Origin: Sphingopyxis sp. H053
GTDB taxonomy: Bacteria; Pseudomonadota; Alphaproteobacteria; Sphingomonadales; Sphingomonadaceae
NCBI RefSeq assembly: GCF_001468225.1
Contig: NZ_LNRU01000012.1
Location: 62,001 to 126,000 of the forward strand
Reading direction: 5' to 3'
Length of the DNA stretch: 64,000 nt
Shown here: in pieces, positions 38,061 through 47,396 of the stretch
How the letters are laid out: each line of letters opens with the position of its first letter
Position numbering within the stretch: position 1 is the first letter of the stretch
Program-made: the position numbers and the translations under genes
The notes under the pieces: generated by a model
The model's database searches: none
What the model was told of the DNA's origin: nothing
Seen by the model: the letters and a program-made list of their open reading frames with translations, nothing else

Positions 38061-38075
38061 GTTCCCATTATGTTC
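38061..38075. promoter_or_regulatory. LexA (SOS) box between divergent SRAP genes
   Basis: GTTC-CCATTAT-GTTC (GAAC-N7-GAAC on the other strand) matches the alphaproteobacterial LexA operator and differs from the imuA box at only a few spacer bases. It lies between the starts of the two divergent SRAP-family genes and could repress both. Confidence 0.83.
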
Positions 38076-38080
38076 CACAT

Positions 38081-38593
38081 ATGGGTATCGCGCCAACCCC
38101 TTTCGATCCCGACGCCCCGAGCGGAGGCGTGCAAGCGCTCGTCCGGCGCAATCCCGACAATATGACCGAGATCGAAATGGTCAAAGCGGTTTGGGGTTCC
38201 GACCCGCGGTTTAGCGACGGGATCAATTATCGTTTCGTGCGCGCCGAGGGCCGCGCCTTCCCGGCGCGCCGCTGCCTGATCCCGGCGTCCGAGTTTCGCA
38301 TGGGAACCGGCGATCACCGCTACCGGGTGACGCTCGACAGCGGCAATTTCTTCTATCTCGCCGCAGTGTGGGACCCGCCACTCGCCGACTGGCCGCTGTC
38401 CTACCGCATCCTCACCATCCCGGCGGGCGCCGATGTCATTCCCTATCAGTCGCGCCACGGCGTGATCATCCAGCGGCGCGACGCGAACCATTGGCTCGAC
38501 GGCAGCCTGCCGAACGAGCTGCTGTTCGAGGAACCGCCGCGTCGCACGCTGTTCGTTGAGCCTTTGCGCAAACAGGCGGAACTTCCGCTCTAG
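38081..38593 (+). CDS. SRAP-like protein lacking the catalytic Cys2
   Basis: A 170-aa divergent SRAP-family protein. The family core is recognisable (NYRFVRAEGRAFPARRCLIPASEF, then YLAAVWDPP, then the IPYQSRHGVII segment with the conserved His). No start in frame gives Met-Cys, however: the ATG at 38081 yields MGIAPTPF. It begins six bases after the LexA box with no clear ribosome-binding site. An upstream in-frame start at 38018 would cross the box and also lacks Cys2. Covalent abasic-site linkage by the known mechanism therefore seems impossible; a regulatory or structural role is conceivable. Confidence 0.75.
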   Translation: MGIAPTPFDPDAPSGGVQALVRRNPDNMTEIEMVKAVWGSDPRFSDGINYRFVRAEGRAFPARRCLIPASEFRMGTGDHRYRVTLDSGNFFYLAAVWDPPLADWPLSYRILTIPAGADVIPYQSRHGVIIQRRDANHWLDGSLPNELLFEEPPRRTLFVEPLRKQAELPL

Positions 38594-38842
38594 GTCATGA
38601 TGTCGCCGGCCCGCAGGGCCCGAACAACCGCACTCTTGGCGAGCCCGCAGCGGGGCGGCGTGCGATGCGCTCCCGTGCCTAGCCGCCGCCCCGCAAGGAT
38701 AGCGAGCCGAGTGTGCCGCGCGGCCAAAACAAAAGTGCGACCCCTGGCCGAGCCTGCGAGGCCAGAGCGCGCTCATCAGATGCCGCGCCCGACATGCCGC
38801 CGCGCGGCCGTCCCGCCGGGCACGCCGGCGGGACGTACCGGC

Positions 38843-39118
38843 TCAGCCGTTCAGACGATCCTTGACGGCCTTCGCGGCGCCGAAGGTCAGCTTCTTCGAA
38901 GCCGCAATCTGGATGGTTTCGCCAGTCGAGGGATTGCGGCCTTCACGCGCGGCCGATTCCTTGACCTTGAACTTGCCGAAGCCGTTCACCGAGACTTCGT
39001 CGCCCTTGGCGGCGGCGTCGGTGATCGCAGCGAAAACGGCATCGACAGCCTTCTTCGCATCGGCCTTGCTCAGACCAAGTGCGGTTGCGACGCTGTCCGA
39101 CAGTTCGGCGTGGTTCAT
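38843..39118 (-). CDS. HU-family DNA-binding protein
   Basis: A 91-aa histone-like nucleoid protein of the HU/IHF family. The dimerisation helices are at residues 1-45, and the DNA-binding arm contains GFGKFKVKESAAREGRNPSTGE, with the conserved Pro. The start at 39118 has an ideal AAGGAG site. It is monocistronic. The 249-bp gap downstream (38594-38842) holds nothing I can assign. HU could assist integration, or simply be a chromosomal-type copy. Confidence 0.92.
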   Translation of the reverse strand: MNHAELSDSVATALGLSKADAKKAVDAVFAAITDAAAKGDEVSVNGFGKFKVKESAAREGRNPSTGETIQIAASKKLTFGAAKAVKDRLNG

Positions 39119-39258
39119 AAAATCATCTCCTTGAGCGGCCGGAAGGATCCCGGCCGGGCGGGCGCTATAGCGCCGCGGACGGATCGGCGCCATCTGCGCC
39201 GCGCCAAGGCGCGGCACGGCGAGTTGCACTCGGTGGCGGCGTGCGGCAGTAGCGGCGG

Positions 39259-40164
39259 ATGCTTCCCCACCGCCTCATCGCATCCGCCCTGCTCCTGCTG
39301 GCTGCCGCCTGCTCGCCCGCGACCTCCGCACCCGCGAACCCGTCTGCTCCATCGAAACCGCTCAAGCTTGCGAGCTGGAACCTGGAATTTCTCGCCGCGA
39401 GGAACGGCGAAGGCTGCAACCCCAGGGATGACAGCGATTATGCCGCGATGCGCCGCATCGTCGACGACCTCGACGCCGATGTGATCGCCTTTCAGGAGGC
39501 CGAGAATGAGACCGCCGCGGCGCGGGTCTTCGACCCCGCCAAATATGTCGTGATCATGGAAGCGCGGAAGGGCGCGCCGGGCGGCACCTGCGGCGGCAAG
39601 TTCCCGTCGCAGACGGTGATCCGCCAAGCGGTCGGTTTTGCGATCCGCAAGGATATGGCCTTCGATCGCCATGCCGATGTGACGTCGCTGATGCGCGGCA
39701 ACGAACAGCTTCGCTCGGGCGTCGACATCACGCTCCGCCCCGAGGGCCGCACACCGATCCGCCTTCTCGGCATCCACCTCAAGTCAGGCTGCTTCTCCGG
39801 GAACGAGGCGAAGGCCTGCCCCATATTCCAGGACCAGATTCCGGCGCTCGAAGCCTGGATCGACGCGGCCGCCGCCGGGCCCGAGCGCTTCGCGGTGCTG
39901 GGCGACTGGAACCGGCGGCTCGCGCTTCCCGGCGACGCGATCTGGACTAAAATCGACGATGGCGATCCGGCCAACGCCGATTTGATGCTCGCCGACGCGG
40001 GCCAGCCGCCGGCCTGCGATCCGCGTTACGACAGTTTCATCGATCATATCGTGCTCGACCGGCGCGCCGCCGCCGACCGGACGGGGTTCAGCGAAACGCT
40101 CTATGCGCCCGGCGAGAAGCATTATTCGGACCACTGCCCGATCGCGGTCACGCTGCGGCGATAG
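39259..40164 (+). CDS. Endonuclease/exonuclease/phosphatase family lipoprotein
   Basis: A 301-aa secreted metal-dependent phosphoesterase of the EEP superfamily. The N-terminal signal ends in a lipobox (LLLLAAAC, Cys at about residue 18), so it is probably an outer-membrane-anchored lipoprotein. EEP motifs are LASWNLEF, IAFQEAE, LGDWNRR (Asp/Asn catalytic pair), FIDHIVL and the terminal SDHCPI. The substrate could be DNA, a phospholipid or another phosphodiester. Confidence 0.83.
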   Translation: MLPHRLIASALLLLAAACSPATSAPANPSAPSKPLKLASWNLEFLAARNGEGCNPRDDSDYAAMRRIVDDLDADVIAFQEAENETAAARVFDPAKYVVIMEARKGAPGGTCGGKFPSQTVIRQAVGFAIRKDMAFDRHADVTSLMRGNEQLRSGVDITLRPEGRTPIRLLGIHLKSGCFSGNEAKACPIFQDQIPALEAWIDAAAAGPERFAVLGDWNRRLALPGDAIWTKIDDGDPANADLMLADAGQPPACDPRYDSFIDHIVLDRRAAADRTGFSETLYAPGEKHYSDHCPIAVTLRR

Positions 40165-40280
40165 AAAAATTCCGGGCCTCGAAGTAGCCCACGGAACCAT
40201 CGCGCGCCCGGCACGTTTCACTTACCTGTCCAGACGAAAGAATGGCAGAATTTGATCGCATCTTCGGATGCAATCTAGGG

Positions 40281-40310
40281 AAGCCCCGCTGCAGCGATGT
40301 AGCGGGGCTT
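40281..40310. terminator. Strong GC hairpin, possible bidirectional terminator
   Basis: Perfect ten-base-pair stem AAGCCCCGCT / AGCGGGGCTT with a ten-base loop in the gap between the phosphoesterase gene and the convergent 42-aa gene. There is no long T run, so termination is plausible but not certain. Confidence 0.5.
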
Positions 40311-40374
40311 ACCATTTCCGCTCCGCAGATATGCGGGCGCCATGCCGCAGGCGAGAAGCCAAGCGGCCCGACGA

Positions 40375-40503
40375 TCATTCTGCGTCAGGCACGTCCTCGA
40401 CACTTTCCCGACCGTCGTCATCAGGAAGGGGAACCTGCTCCGGAACTTGCTCGGGGCCGGTCGGGGGAGAATCGGGATGCGGGTCGGGCGGTGCGCTTGC
40501 CAT
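40375..40503 (-). CDS. Small acidic proline-rich protein, 42 aa
   Basis: The start at 40503 has an AGGAG site seven bases upstream. The product is MASAPPDPHPDSPPTGPEQ followed by an acidic tail ending DVPDAE: about a quarter Pro, strongly acidic and probably disordered. It has no known domain. It is supported by the ribosome-binding site and the biased composition only. Confidence 0.5.
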   Translation of the reverse strand: MASAPPDPHPDSPPTGPEQVPEQVPLPDDDGRESVEDVPDAE

Positions 40504-40675
40504 GACAGCTCCTATGGACGTTGCCACTGGGAAACGGCCGGCAAGTCCTGCGGTTCCGGCGAGCCCGAGCCGCCCTGCGATCAGGCCGCAGGCCCCGGCA
40601 CAAAATAGATCCAAAATGGTTTGATCTGGCGGCGGCACTTCCGTTTCCCCCCTGTTGACGATAGCGTGCCGCGCC

Positions 40676-43639
40676 ATGACCGTGGGGGAAGAGGAATCGA
40701 TCGGACCGGGATCGTTGTGGCTGCGATGGGATCCGCACGTCCACGCCCCGGGCACGATCTTCAACGACCAGTTCAAGGGCGATTGGGAAGCCTATCTTGC
40801 CGCGATCGAGGGTGCGACGCCGGCGATCCGTGCGCTCGGTATTACCGACTATTACGGGCTTGAACTCTACAAGGAGGTTCGCGCGCGCAAGGAGCAAGGT
40901 CGCCTCAAGGACTGCGACCTGATCTTTCCGAATATCGAGCTTCGGTTCAGCGTGGGAACCGCGCGGTCGTGGATCAACGCCCATCTGCTCGTCTGCCCCG
41001 ACGATCCCGATCATATCGAGCAGCTCACGCGCTTCCTTCAGCGCCTGACCTTCAAGACCACGACCGACACCTTCGCCTGTAATCCTTCGGAGCTGATCCG
41101 CCTGGGACGTTCGCTCAATTCCGAGCTGACCGATGATCGTTCAGCGCTTCGCCACGGCTCCGAACAATTCAAGGTAAGCTTCGATCAGCTCCGTGAAGAA
41201 TATAAGGGGATGAGCTGGGCGCAGGAGAATATCCTGATCGCGGTCGCCGGCGCGAAGGGCGATGGGACATCGGGACTTCAAGATGGCGCAGACCAAGCTT
41301 TGCGCCAGCAGATTGAACATTTTGCTCACATCATGTTCGCGTCGAGCCCGGCGCAACGTGAATTTTGGCTCGGCCGAAAAACCAGTCGCGAGCATATCTG
41401 CGAGACCTACGGCGGGCTCAAGCCCTGCATGCACGGCAGCGACGGGCATTCTGTGGAACGAACGGGCGCGCCCGATGGCGACCGCTATACCTGGATCAAA
41501 GGTGCGGCGACATTCGACGGACTGAAGCAGGCCTGCATCGATCCCGAGGGCCGCGCTTACGTCGGGACCGAGGCGCCGCCCGCAGCTGCGCCGTCTGAGA
41601 CGATCCACCGTGTGACCCTGACGAATGCGCCGTGGGCCCCCAATTCGGTGATCGATCTCAACCCGGGCCTCGTCGCGATCATTGGTGCGCGCGGGTCCGG
41701 CAAGACCGCGCTGGCCGACATGATCGCAGCGGGCTGCGATGCCCATGCCGACCAGCTCCCTATGCAGTCTTTCCTGGTTCGGGCGAGCGAATATCTCGAC
41801 GATGCGACGGTGAAGCTCGATTGGGGCAATGGCGTTGTCACCGAACGCGGCCTCGATAATGCCGCGGCGGCATGGGACGGCTACGCCCGCGCTCGATACC
41901 TGACACAGCAGTTCGTGGAATCGCTCTGCTCACCGGAGGGAATGACCGATGGCCTGCTGTCGGAAGTCGAGCGCGTGGTCTTTGACGCCCACAGCCCGAC
42001 CGAGCGAGAGGGCGCGGTCGATTTTGCGGACCTTCGCGACCTCAAGGCAGCCCGGTTCCGCGAGGCGCGACGCCGCGAAGAACAGAAGCTCGAGGAATTG
42101 TCCGACCGGATCAACATCGAGCTCGAGAAGCAATCTCAGATCGTGGCCATTCGGAAGCAGGTCGACGAGAAGAAGCTCAAGATCACCCAGCTCACCGAGG
42201 ACCGCGGCAAGCTTGTCCGCAAAGGCAGCGAGGACCGGATCAAGCGCCTCGAGGCCCTGACCGAGGCGGCAAACGAAGTGCGCGCACGGGTTAGGCGCCT
42301 GACCAATCGCGAGCAGAAGTTGCTACTCGTCCAGGACGAGGTTTCGGACTTCCGGACCCATCAGGCGCCCGAAAATCTGCGCGATGCGCAAGAGCGCCAC
42401 AAGGATGCCGGCATAGCCGGAGAGGCGTGGGACCCGTTTCTGACGCAGTACAGCGGCAATGTGGACGGCATCATCAACGACAACCTGTCCTCCACCCGGA
42501 AGAACCGTGACGGGTGGCGCGGGATCGATATCGCAATCACCGATCCAGCGACCCCGCTCATCGCCGACGATGCCGATCTGACGAGACTTCCCCTTGGCCG
42601 GCTCGATGCGGAAATCCGGCGGCTCGGCGATATCATAAACGTCGACAAGGAAACACGCGAACGGTTCAATTCCCTGTCGACGAAAATCACGACCGAGACC
42701 GAATTGCTCTCGGTCCTGCAGGACAAGCTGAAGGACTATGAGGGCGCAGAGGAGCGCGCCAAGGGCCTGCCTACGGAAAGGCAGTCAAGCTACCGGCGGA
42801 TCTTCGAAGCGGTGTTTTCGGAACAGCAGGTCCTCAACGACCTTTACGCACCCATCCGGGCGCGAATGGACGAGACGGGCGGGACGCTCGGGAAGCTTGC
42901 ATTCACCGTCACCCGCCGAGCAGACATGGCGGAGTGGGCAAAGCGCGGCGAGGATCTGCTGGACCTTCGCCGACAGGGCCCGTTCCGCGGCGAGGGCAAA
43001 TTGCTCGAGGCCGCGAATGACGAGCTTCGCGGCGTTTGGGAGAGTGGGACCGCCGAAGAAGTGACCGAGGCGCTCAAAGACTTTCGCCAAAAATATCAGA
43101 AGAGCTTCTTCGAACATGCTCTCGCACAGCGCAGCGATGCCGCCGCATTCCGCGGCTGGCTCAAGCTGTTCGCGCGCTGGCTCTATGGCACCGATCATAT
43201 CGAAGTCCGGTACAGCGTCGATTATGATGGGGTCGACATCCGCAAACTTTCGCCGGGCACGCGCGGCATCGTACTCCTGCTGCTGTACCTCGCGCTCGAC
43301 AACGCAGATGAGCGGCCGCTGATCATCGATCAGCCCGAGGAAAATCTCGATCCCAAGTCGATCTATGATGAACTCGTCGGCCTGTTCCTCAAGGCCAAGG
43401 CGAAGCGCCAGGTCATCATCGTCACGCATAACGCCAATCTGGTGATCAACACCGACGCCGATCAGGTCATCGTTGCATCGGCCGGCCCGCATCCGGGGGA
43501 TGGCTTGCCCGAGATCGCCTATGCGAGCGGCGGCCTCGAAGATGCACCGATCCGCAAGATGGTCTGCGACATTCTCGAGGGCGGGGAACATGCGTTTCGC
43601 GAGCGCGCACGGCGCCTGCGCGTTCGCCTGGAGCGTTAG
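40676..43639 (+). CDS. TrlF-like PHP-domain/SMC-type ATPase
   Basis: A 987-aa protein. An N-terminal PHP phosphoesterase-like domain has HxH in WDPHVHAPG near residue 20, GITDYYG, and MHGSDGH near residue 260. An SMC/RecN-like ATPase follows: Walker A IGARGSGKT near residue 338, a long coiled coil (about residues 455-560), a signature-like LSPGTRG near 857, Walker B LIIDQPEENLD near 882 and the His switch IIVTHNAN. The architecture fits TrlF-family proteins found in defence-type loci. A TTG at 40655 is an alternative start. It leads an operon with the secreted protein and nuclease-NTPase genes downstream. Confidence 0.83.
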   Translation: MTVGEEESIGPGSLWLRWDPHVHAPGTIFNDQFKGDWEAYLAAIEGATPAIRALGITDYYGLELYKEVRARKEQGRLKDCDLIFPNIELRFSVGTARSWINAHLLVCPDDPDHIEQLTRFLQRLTFKTTTDTFACNPSELIRLGRSLNSELTDDRSALRHGSEQFKVSFDQLREEYKGMSWAQENILIAVAGAKGDGTSGLQDGADQALRQQIEHFAHIMFASSPAQREFWLGRKTSREHICETYGGLKPCMHGSDGHSVERTGAPDGDRYTWIKGAATFDGLKQACIDPEGRAYVGTEAPPAAAPSETIHRVTLTNAPWAPNSVIDLNPGLVAIIGARGSGKTALADMIAAGCDAHADQLPMQSFLVRASEYLDDATVKLDWGNGVVTERGLDNAAAAWDGYARARYLTQQFVESLCSPEGMTDGLLSEVERVVFDAHSPTEREGAVDFADLRDLKAARFREARRREEQKLEELSDRINIELEKQSQIVAIRKQVDEKKLKITQLTEDRGKLVRKGSEDRIKRLEALTEAANEVRARVRRLTNREQKLLLVQDEVSDFRTHQAPENLRDAQERHKDAGIAGEAWDPFLTQYSGNVDGIINDNLSSTRKNRDGWRGIDIAITDPATPLIADDADLTRLPLGRLDAEIRRLGDIINVDKETRERFNSLSTKITTETELLSVLQDKLKDYEGAEERAKGLPTERQSSYRRIFEAVFSEQQVLNDLYAPIRARMDETGGTLGKLAFTVTRRADMAEWAKRGEDLLDLRRQGPFRGEGKLLEAANDELRGVWESGTAEEVTEALKDFRQKYQKSFFEHALAQRSDAAAFRGWLKLFARWLYGTDHIEVRYSVDYDGVDIRKLSPGTRGIVLLLLYLALDNADERPLIIDQPEENLDPKSIYDELVGLFLKAKAKRQVIIVTHNANLVINTDADQVIVASAGPHPGDGLPEIAYASGGLEDAPIRKMVCDILEGGEHAFRERARRLRVRLER

Positions 43640-43678
43640 TCTCGATATTTTGCACGGGCTCAAGGGGGAGCAAAACCA

Positions 43679-44453
43679 ATGAGGAAAATCATTCTGGCTG
43701 CGGCGCTGATCTGCGCGCCGGGACTGGCGCAGGCGCAATCGGGCTGTGCAGCCTATACGGGCACCATGGTGCAGCCCCAGACCTTCGACCAGGCTATCGC
43801 GTCCATCAAGCCCGTCGCGCCGAAGGACGAATTCGAGACCAGCGATGCATACCGCGCCCGGCTCGCAGCAGCGGGCGGCTCCGGCCCCCTCATCATCTCG
43901 AAGAAGATCGAAGGCGCGGAATATCTGGCCTATAATGCCGATCTCGGAGCCTTCGAGGTGAAGTCCTACCTGTTCGACAATACGAACTTCAGCGCTTGGG
44001 ACACCTTCTATTATGCAAAAGTCGAAAGTCCGAAGGCCCAACCTCGACGTGACGATTTCGAGCAGCGAGGTCACGACCGGCACCTATTCCGCGCAGAATG
44101 GCTTCGGGGCGAAGGCCACCATCAGCAAGATTACCCGGACCGAGAACGCGATCTTCGAGGGTGAACCGGCGCGCTATGGCGAAGAGCTTTTCATCGCCAA
44201 CAAGGGTGGGGTCATCGGGACCATCCCCATGAGCGTCGCCGAAGCGCAAGCCTTCAAACCCCAAGCCAAGATTGCCTTTGTTGTCGTGCCGAAGCTCCCG
44301 AATGTCGTTCGCGCCACCTACCCCTATGGCAAGACGACGATCAGCAATCCGACCGATATCACGGTGAATTCGACGGTCCTGGTCGCCGACATTCAGTGCG
44401 GCCTGCTCATGGACGGGACGAACAAGGTCGTCGCAGCCTTCACGACACGATGA
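43679..44453 (+). pseudogene. Secreted protein split by a one-base frameshift
   Basis: The first frame starts at 43679 with a signal peptide (MRKIILAAALICAPGLAQAQ), 39 bases after the TrlF-like gene, and loses sense after about residue 120. A second frame from about 44040 to 44453 continues a plausible protein (NLDVTISSSEVTTGTYSAQ... to VVAAFTTR). Removing one C from CCC at 44037-44039 joins them as SPKANLDVTISSS. The restored protein would be about 257 aa, periplasmic, of unknown family. It is either a mutation or a sequence error. Its stop overlaps the next gene's ATG. Confidence 0.68.
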
Positions 44454-47386
44454 CCGCGTCAGAAGATCCCGGAGACAATTCCGGTCATAATGCGGCCGAT
44501 CACCGCGCGGAGGATGAGGCAGAACGCCCACAGCCGCCGGTCGACGAACTCCTCGTTCTCGACGAGCGCCAACTCATCCGGATCGAGGCCGTACACAGGG
44601 GTTTCCTCTACCAGCATCTTTTCGCGGCAGCGTGCCTTCTCCTCGCGGGAAAGGCGGGAGCCGAACATATCATCGTCGAGCGGGACGAGGACATTGAAGT
44701 CCAGCTTCCGGACGCCCGTATCTATGCGCAGGTCAAAACGCGGCAGGACGTCCTCAATCCCAGTGATATTTCAGGAGCACTAGAGCGTTTCGAGGACATA
44801 CGTGCGGATCATCAGAACGGCCTGCGAGCTGGCGACGCGAGATTCGTGATCGCGACGAATGCGCCTCCGTCGCCAGCCCTGCTCAAGAAGATTGCCGCGG
44901 ATGACTGGCCTGACGATGTCGAGCTGCATTGGCCAGGCGGTCCTGAGCCCTCCGACAATTGCCTGCCTCGACCTGCCGACAATGTTGCCGGTATGGCTGC
45001 ATATTGCTCGGATCTCGCGGCGCAGCTGCCATTCGGGTTGCTCAGGCCGGAGACGCTGACCTGGAAGCTGGCCGCCATGGTCATGCTCGCATCCGCTGGC
45101 ACGCCTCCGCGCGAGGATCACAGTTTTTCCCGCGAGGAATTGCCGGACCTGTTCGAGCAGCTCGTGGTCCAGATGCAGCAGCTTCCGGCGCCGCCCCCGG
45201 TGTACCGCGCCCAGGTCGACGAACCCGCCCTGCTAAGTGACCAGCCCGTCCGCATCATAGCGGGACTTTCGGGCTCGGGGAAAACCGCCTGGATGGCCGA
45301 GGCCGCGGTCCATGCTGCGCTCCCGGTCACCTATCTCGACGTTGGGGACACGCCGGGACCCGCGCTCGCGTCAGCGGTAGCGCGCGAAGTGGCGGCGAAG
45401 ATGTTCGGTCGCTCCAACGACAAGCTCGGCGAAATTCTTCTGCCGGGCGCGAGCGGATTGGACATGGTGAGCGCGCTGAGCATCAAGCTCGGCGAAGACG
45501 GCCTTCACGCGGCTGTCGTCATCGATAACAGCCACCGCATTCCCGCGGCCGATATAGAGGCGCTGGTAGCACGGGGCCCCAATCTCCGATTTGTCCTGCT
45601 GAGCCAACCGGGTCGGCACATCGCCGAACTCGAAGCAGGACTAGATATTCAAGCCGAGACTCTGAACGGCTGGGACGAAGACACTATCGCGGCGGCAGTT
45701 CAAGATGCTGGTTGCCGTGCCGATTTCGGCGATTGCGAGCGGCTATCCAGAATTACCGGAGGCCTGCCATTTTATGTACTCAATGCGGCGACGATCGCGG
45801 CGCGCGAATATGGCGGCGACATTAGGGCCTTTTGTACGGATATCGAGCAGCAGACCAATATCGTCGAGACGGCTCAAGAGATTATCCTGAGGCGCGCGTT
45901 CGAAGGCTTGCCGCCGGTCGACAGAGAAACGATCGCGGTCCTGAGCCTCGCCGATGTCGCGCTCTCACGGGACGAAGCCAGTGCCTTGCTTCAAGCCGCA
46001 TGCGACATCGACGCGAAGGCGGCCACGGCCCGGTTGCGCGCGCTTCCCGCAACGGGTGCGCTGGAATTATTCGGGAATAGCGGCCTAAAAATTCACGACG
46101 CGGTGAGGATACTCGGCAAAGCGGACGTCTCGGCAAAGGGTCAGGACTTCGAGCAGAAAGCCTTGGGCTCGCTGCAGCGGGTCATCGTAAGCTCGATCCG
46201 GACCAACTGGAGCCTCGCGAAGTTAGGACTGCTCATCCGTCTGTTCGGGCTTCTCGGTCAGGCGAGAATATTGGTGCAGTTTGCCACAGACGAATTGTTC
46301 CACGAACTCGGGGTCTGGCCGGAAATCGAACCCTATCTGCTGACGATCGCGGCCGATCCGAACGGAGATGCCGAGACAAGGCTGTGGGCGCTCGACGGCC
46401 TGGTCTTCAATGATCTGCGCGAGGGAGATTATGAGGCCGGCCGGGAGCGGGTCGACGAGATGGAATCGCTGCTGAGGGCGAACGAGCTCGGCGACGAGGA
46501 GTGGATGGCCTGGGGCATGAAGCGGATGTTGCTCTTGTCCGAGCTTGGCGACATTGATGGCGTCCGGGCCATGCTTGACGAAGTTTCGGATCGACTTCCC
46601 GACCAGCCCGAACATCTGCGCGTGTTTCGCTACAATCGCGCCCTCGCCCTCTTCAAGCTCGGCGACAACGATACAGCGGTAAGTGAGGCACTCGCCCTCA
46701 TCGGCGAATATTATCGGGAGCTCGGGATCAGGCCCGACGATGTGATAGGACGGAACGCCCCCGAACTTCGGGAGCTTCTTCCCAAAGACGAAGATCTCAC
46801 CGATCGGCTGAAACATCTGGCAGACAGTCACGATCTTTTCGCGCAGGCCTTGGGCCGGAAGAGCCAGCGATCTACTCTCGCACGCATCCATGCGATGAAA
46901 TTCTACGAACTGTCGCAATCCTACCAGTCATTCGTCCGGGTTGGTCTCGATCTTGTCGAAGAACTGGTCTGGGTGAACGACTTCATAAGCGCCCGCGAGG
47001 CCTTCGAACGGAACATCTTCCCCATCTTGCAAGGCGCGGGCCTCGCGGGGCCCGTTCTCGAAGCTCGCGCTCTATATGCGGTGGTTCTTGCGTACTGCGG
47101 CGACCATGATGCGGCGGCGAACGAGGTCGAGCGGCTGCTGCCGTTCGAGGATGCGATGGATCCGAACCATCGCGCGGCATTCCAGGAGCAGAAGGCCATC
47201 ATTCGCGAGGTTCGGCGCAAAGGCGGTCCCCCGCAGCGACAGGTTGTGATTCCTGCCCCTTTGCAGGCGCTGTTCGATCAGCGTCGCGGTGCCCCCAGGG
47301 AGGTTGAGCCGAGGAAAAAGGTCGGCCGCAACGAAAAATGTCCCTGCGGTTCTGGCAAGAAATACAAAATCTGCCACGGGCGATGA
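44450..47386 (+). CDS. Nuclease-NTPase-TPR-SEC-C protein, candidate defence effector
   Basis: A 978-aa protein starting in an ATGA overlap with the upstream gene. The N-terminal 150 residues fit a DUF4297/Cap4-like PD-(D/E)XK fold: RGFLYQH, then DEDIEVQL, then YAQVKTR (the D...QxK catalytic pattern). A P-loop NTPase follows, with IAGLSGSGKTAW near residue 270 and AVVIDNSH as a likely Walker B. The long helical C-terminal half has TPR-like repeats. The last 20 residues are a zinc-binding SEC-C motif (NEKCPCGSGKKYKICHG). The layout resembles STAND-type antiphage NTPases; no sensor target is known. Confidence 0.77.
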   Translation: MTASEDPGDNSGHNAADHRAEDEAERPQPPVDELLVLDERQLIRIEAVHRGFLYQHLFAAACLLLAGKAGAEHIIVERDEDIEVQLPDARIYAQVKTRQDVLNPSDISGALERFEDIRADHQNGLRAGDARFVIATNAPPSPALLKKIAADDWPDDVELHWPGGPEPSDNCLPRPADNVAGMAAYCSDLAAQLPFGLLRPETLTWKLAAMVMLASAGTPPREDHSFSREELPDLFEQLVVQMQQLPAPPPVYRAQVDEPALLSDQPVRIIAGLSGSGKTAWMAEAAVHAALPVTYLDVGDTPGPALASAVAREVAAKMFGRSNDKLGEILLPGASGLDMVSALSIKLGEDGLHAAVVIDNSHRIPAADIEALVARGPNLRFVLLSQPGRHIAELEAGLDIQAETLNGWDEDTIAAAVQDAGCRADFGDCERLSRITGGLPFYVLNAATIAAREYGGDIRAFCTDIEQQTNIVETAQEIILRRAFEGLPPVDRETIAVLSLADVALSRDEASALLQAACDIDAKAATARLRALPATGALELFGNSGLKIHDAVRILGKADVSAKGQDFEQKALGSLQRVIVSSIRTNWSLAKLGLLIRLFGLLGQARILVQFATDELFHELGVWPEIEPYLLTIAADPNGDAETRLWALDGLVFNDLREGDYEAGRERVDEMESLLRANELGDEEWMAWGMKRMLLLSELGDIDGVRAMLDEVSDRLPDQPEHLRVFRYNRALALFKLGDNDTAVSEALALIGEYYRELGIRPDDVIGRNAPELRELLPKDEDLTDRLKHLADSHDLFAQALGRKSQRSTLARIHAMKFYELSQSYQSFVRVGLDLVEELVWVNDFISAREAFERNIFPILQGAGLAGPVLEARALYAVVLAYCGDHDAAANEVERLLPFEDAMDPNHRAAFQEQKAIIREVRRKGGPPQRQVVIPAPLQALFDQRRGAPREVEPRKKVGRNEKCPCGSGKKYKICHGR

Positions 47387-47396
47387 TCGCGAGCGG

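Noticed and set aside
40165..40675. Mobile-element boundary or tRNA attachment site in this gap
   Set aside because: No tRNA-like cloverleaf, integrase gene or direct repeat was seen. The only clear structure is the GC hairpin at 40281-40310.
44037..44039. Programmed frameshifting as an explanation for the split secreted protein
   Set aside because: There is no slippery heptamer and no obvious stimulatory structure at the CCC. A simple one-base insertion or sequence error is more economical.
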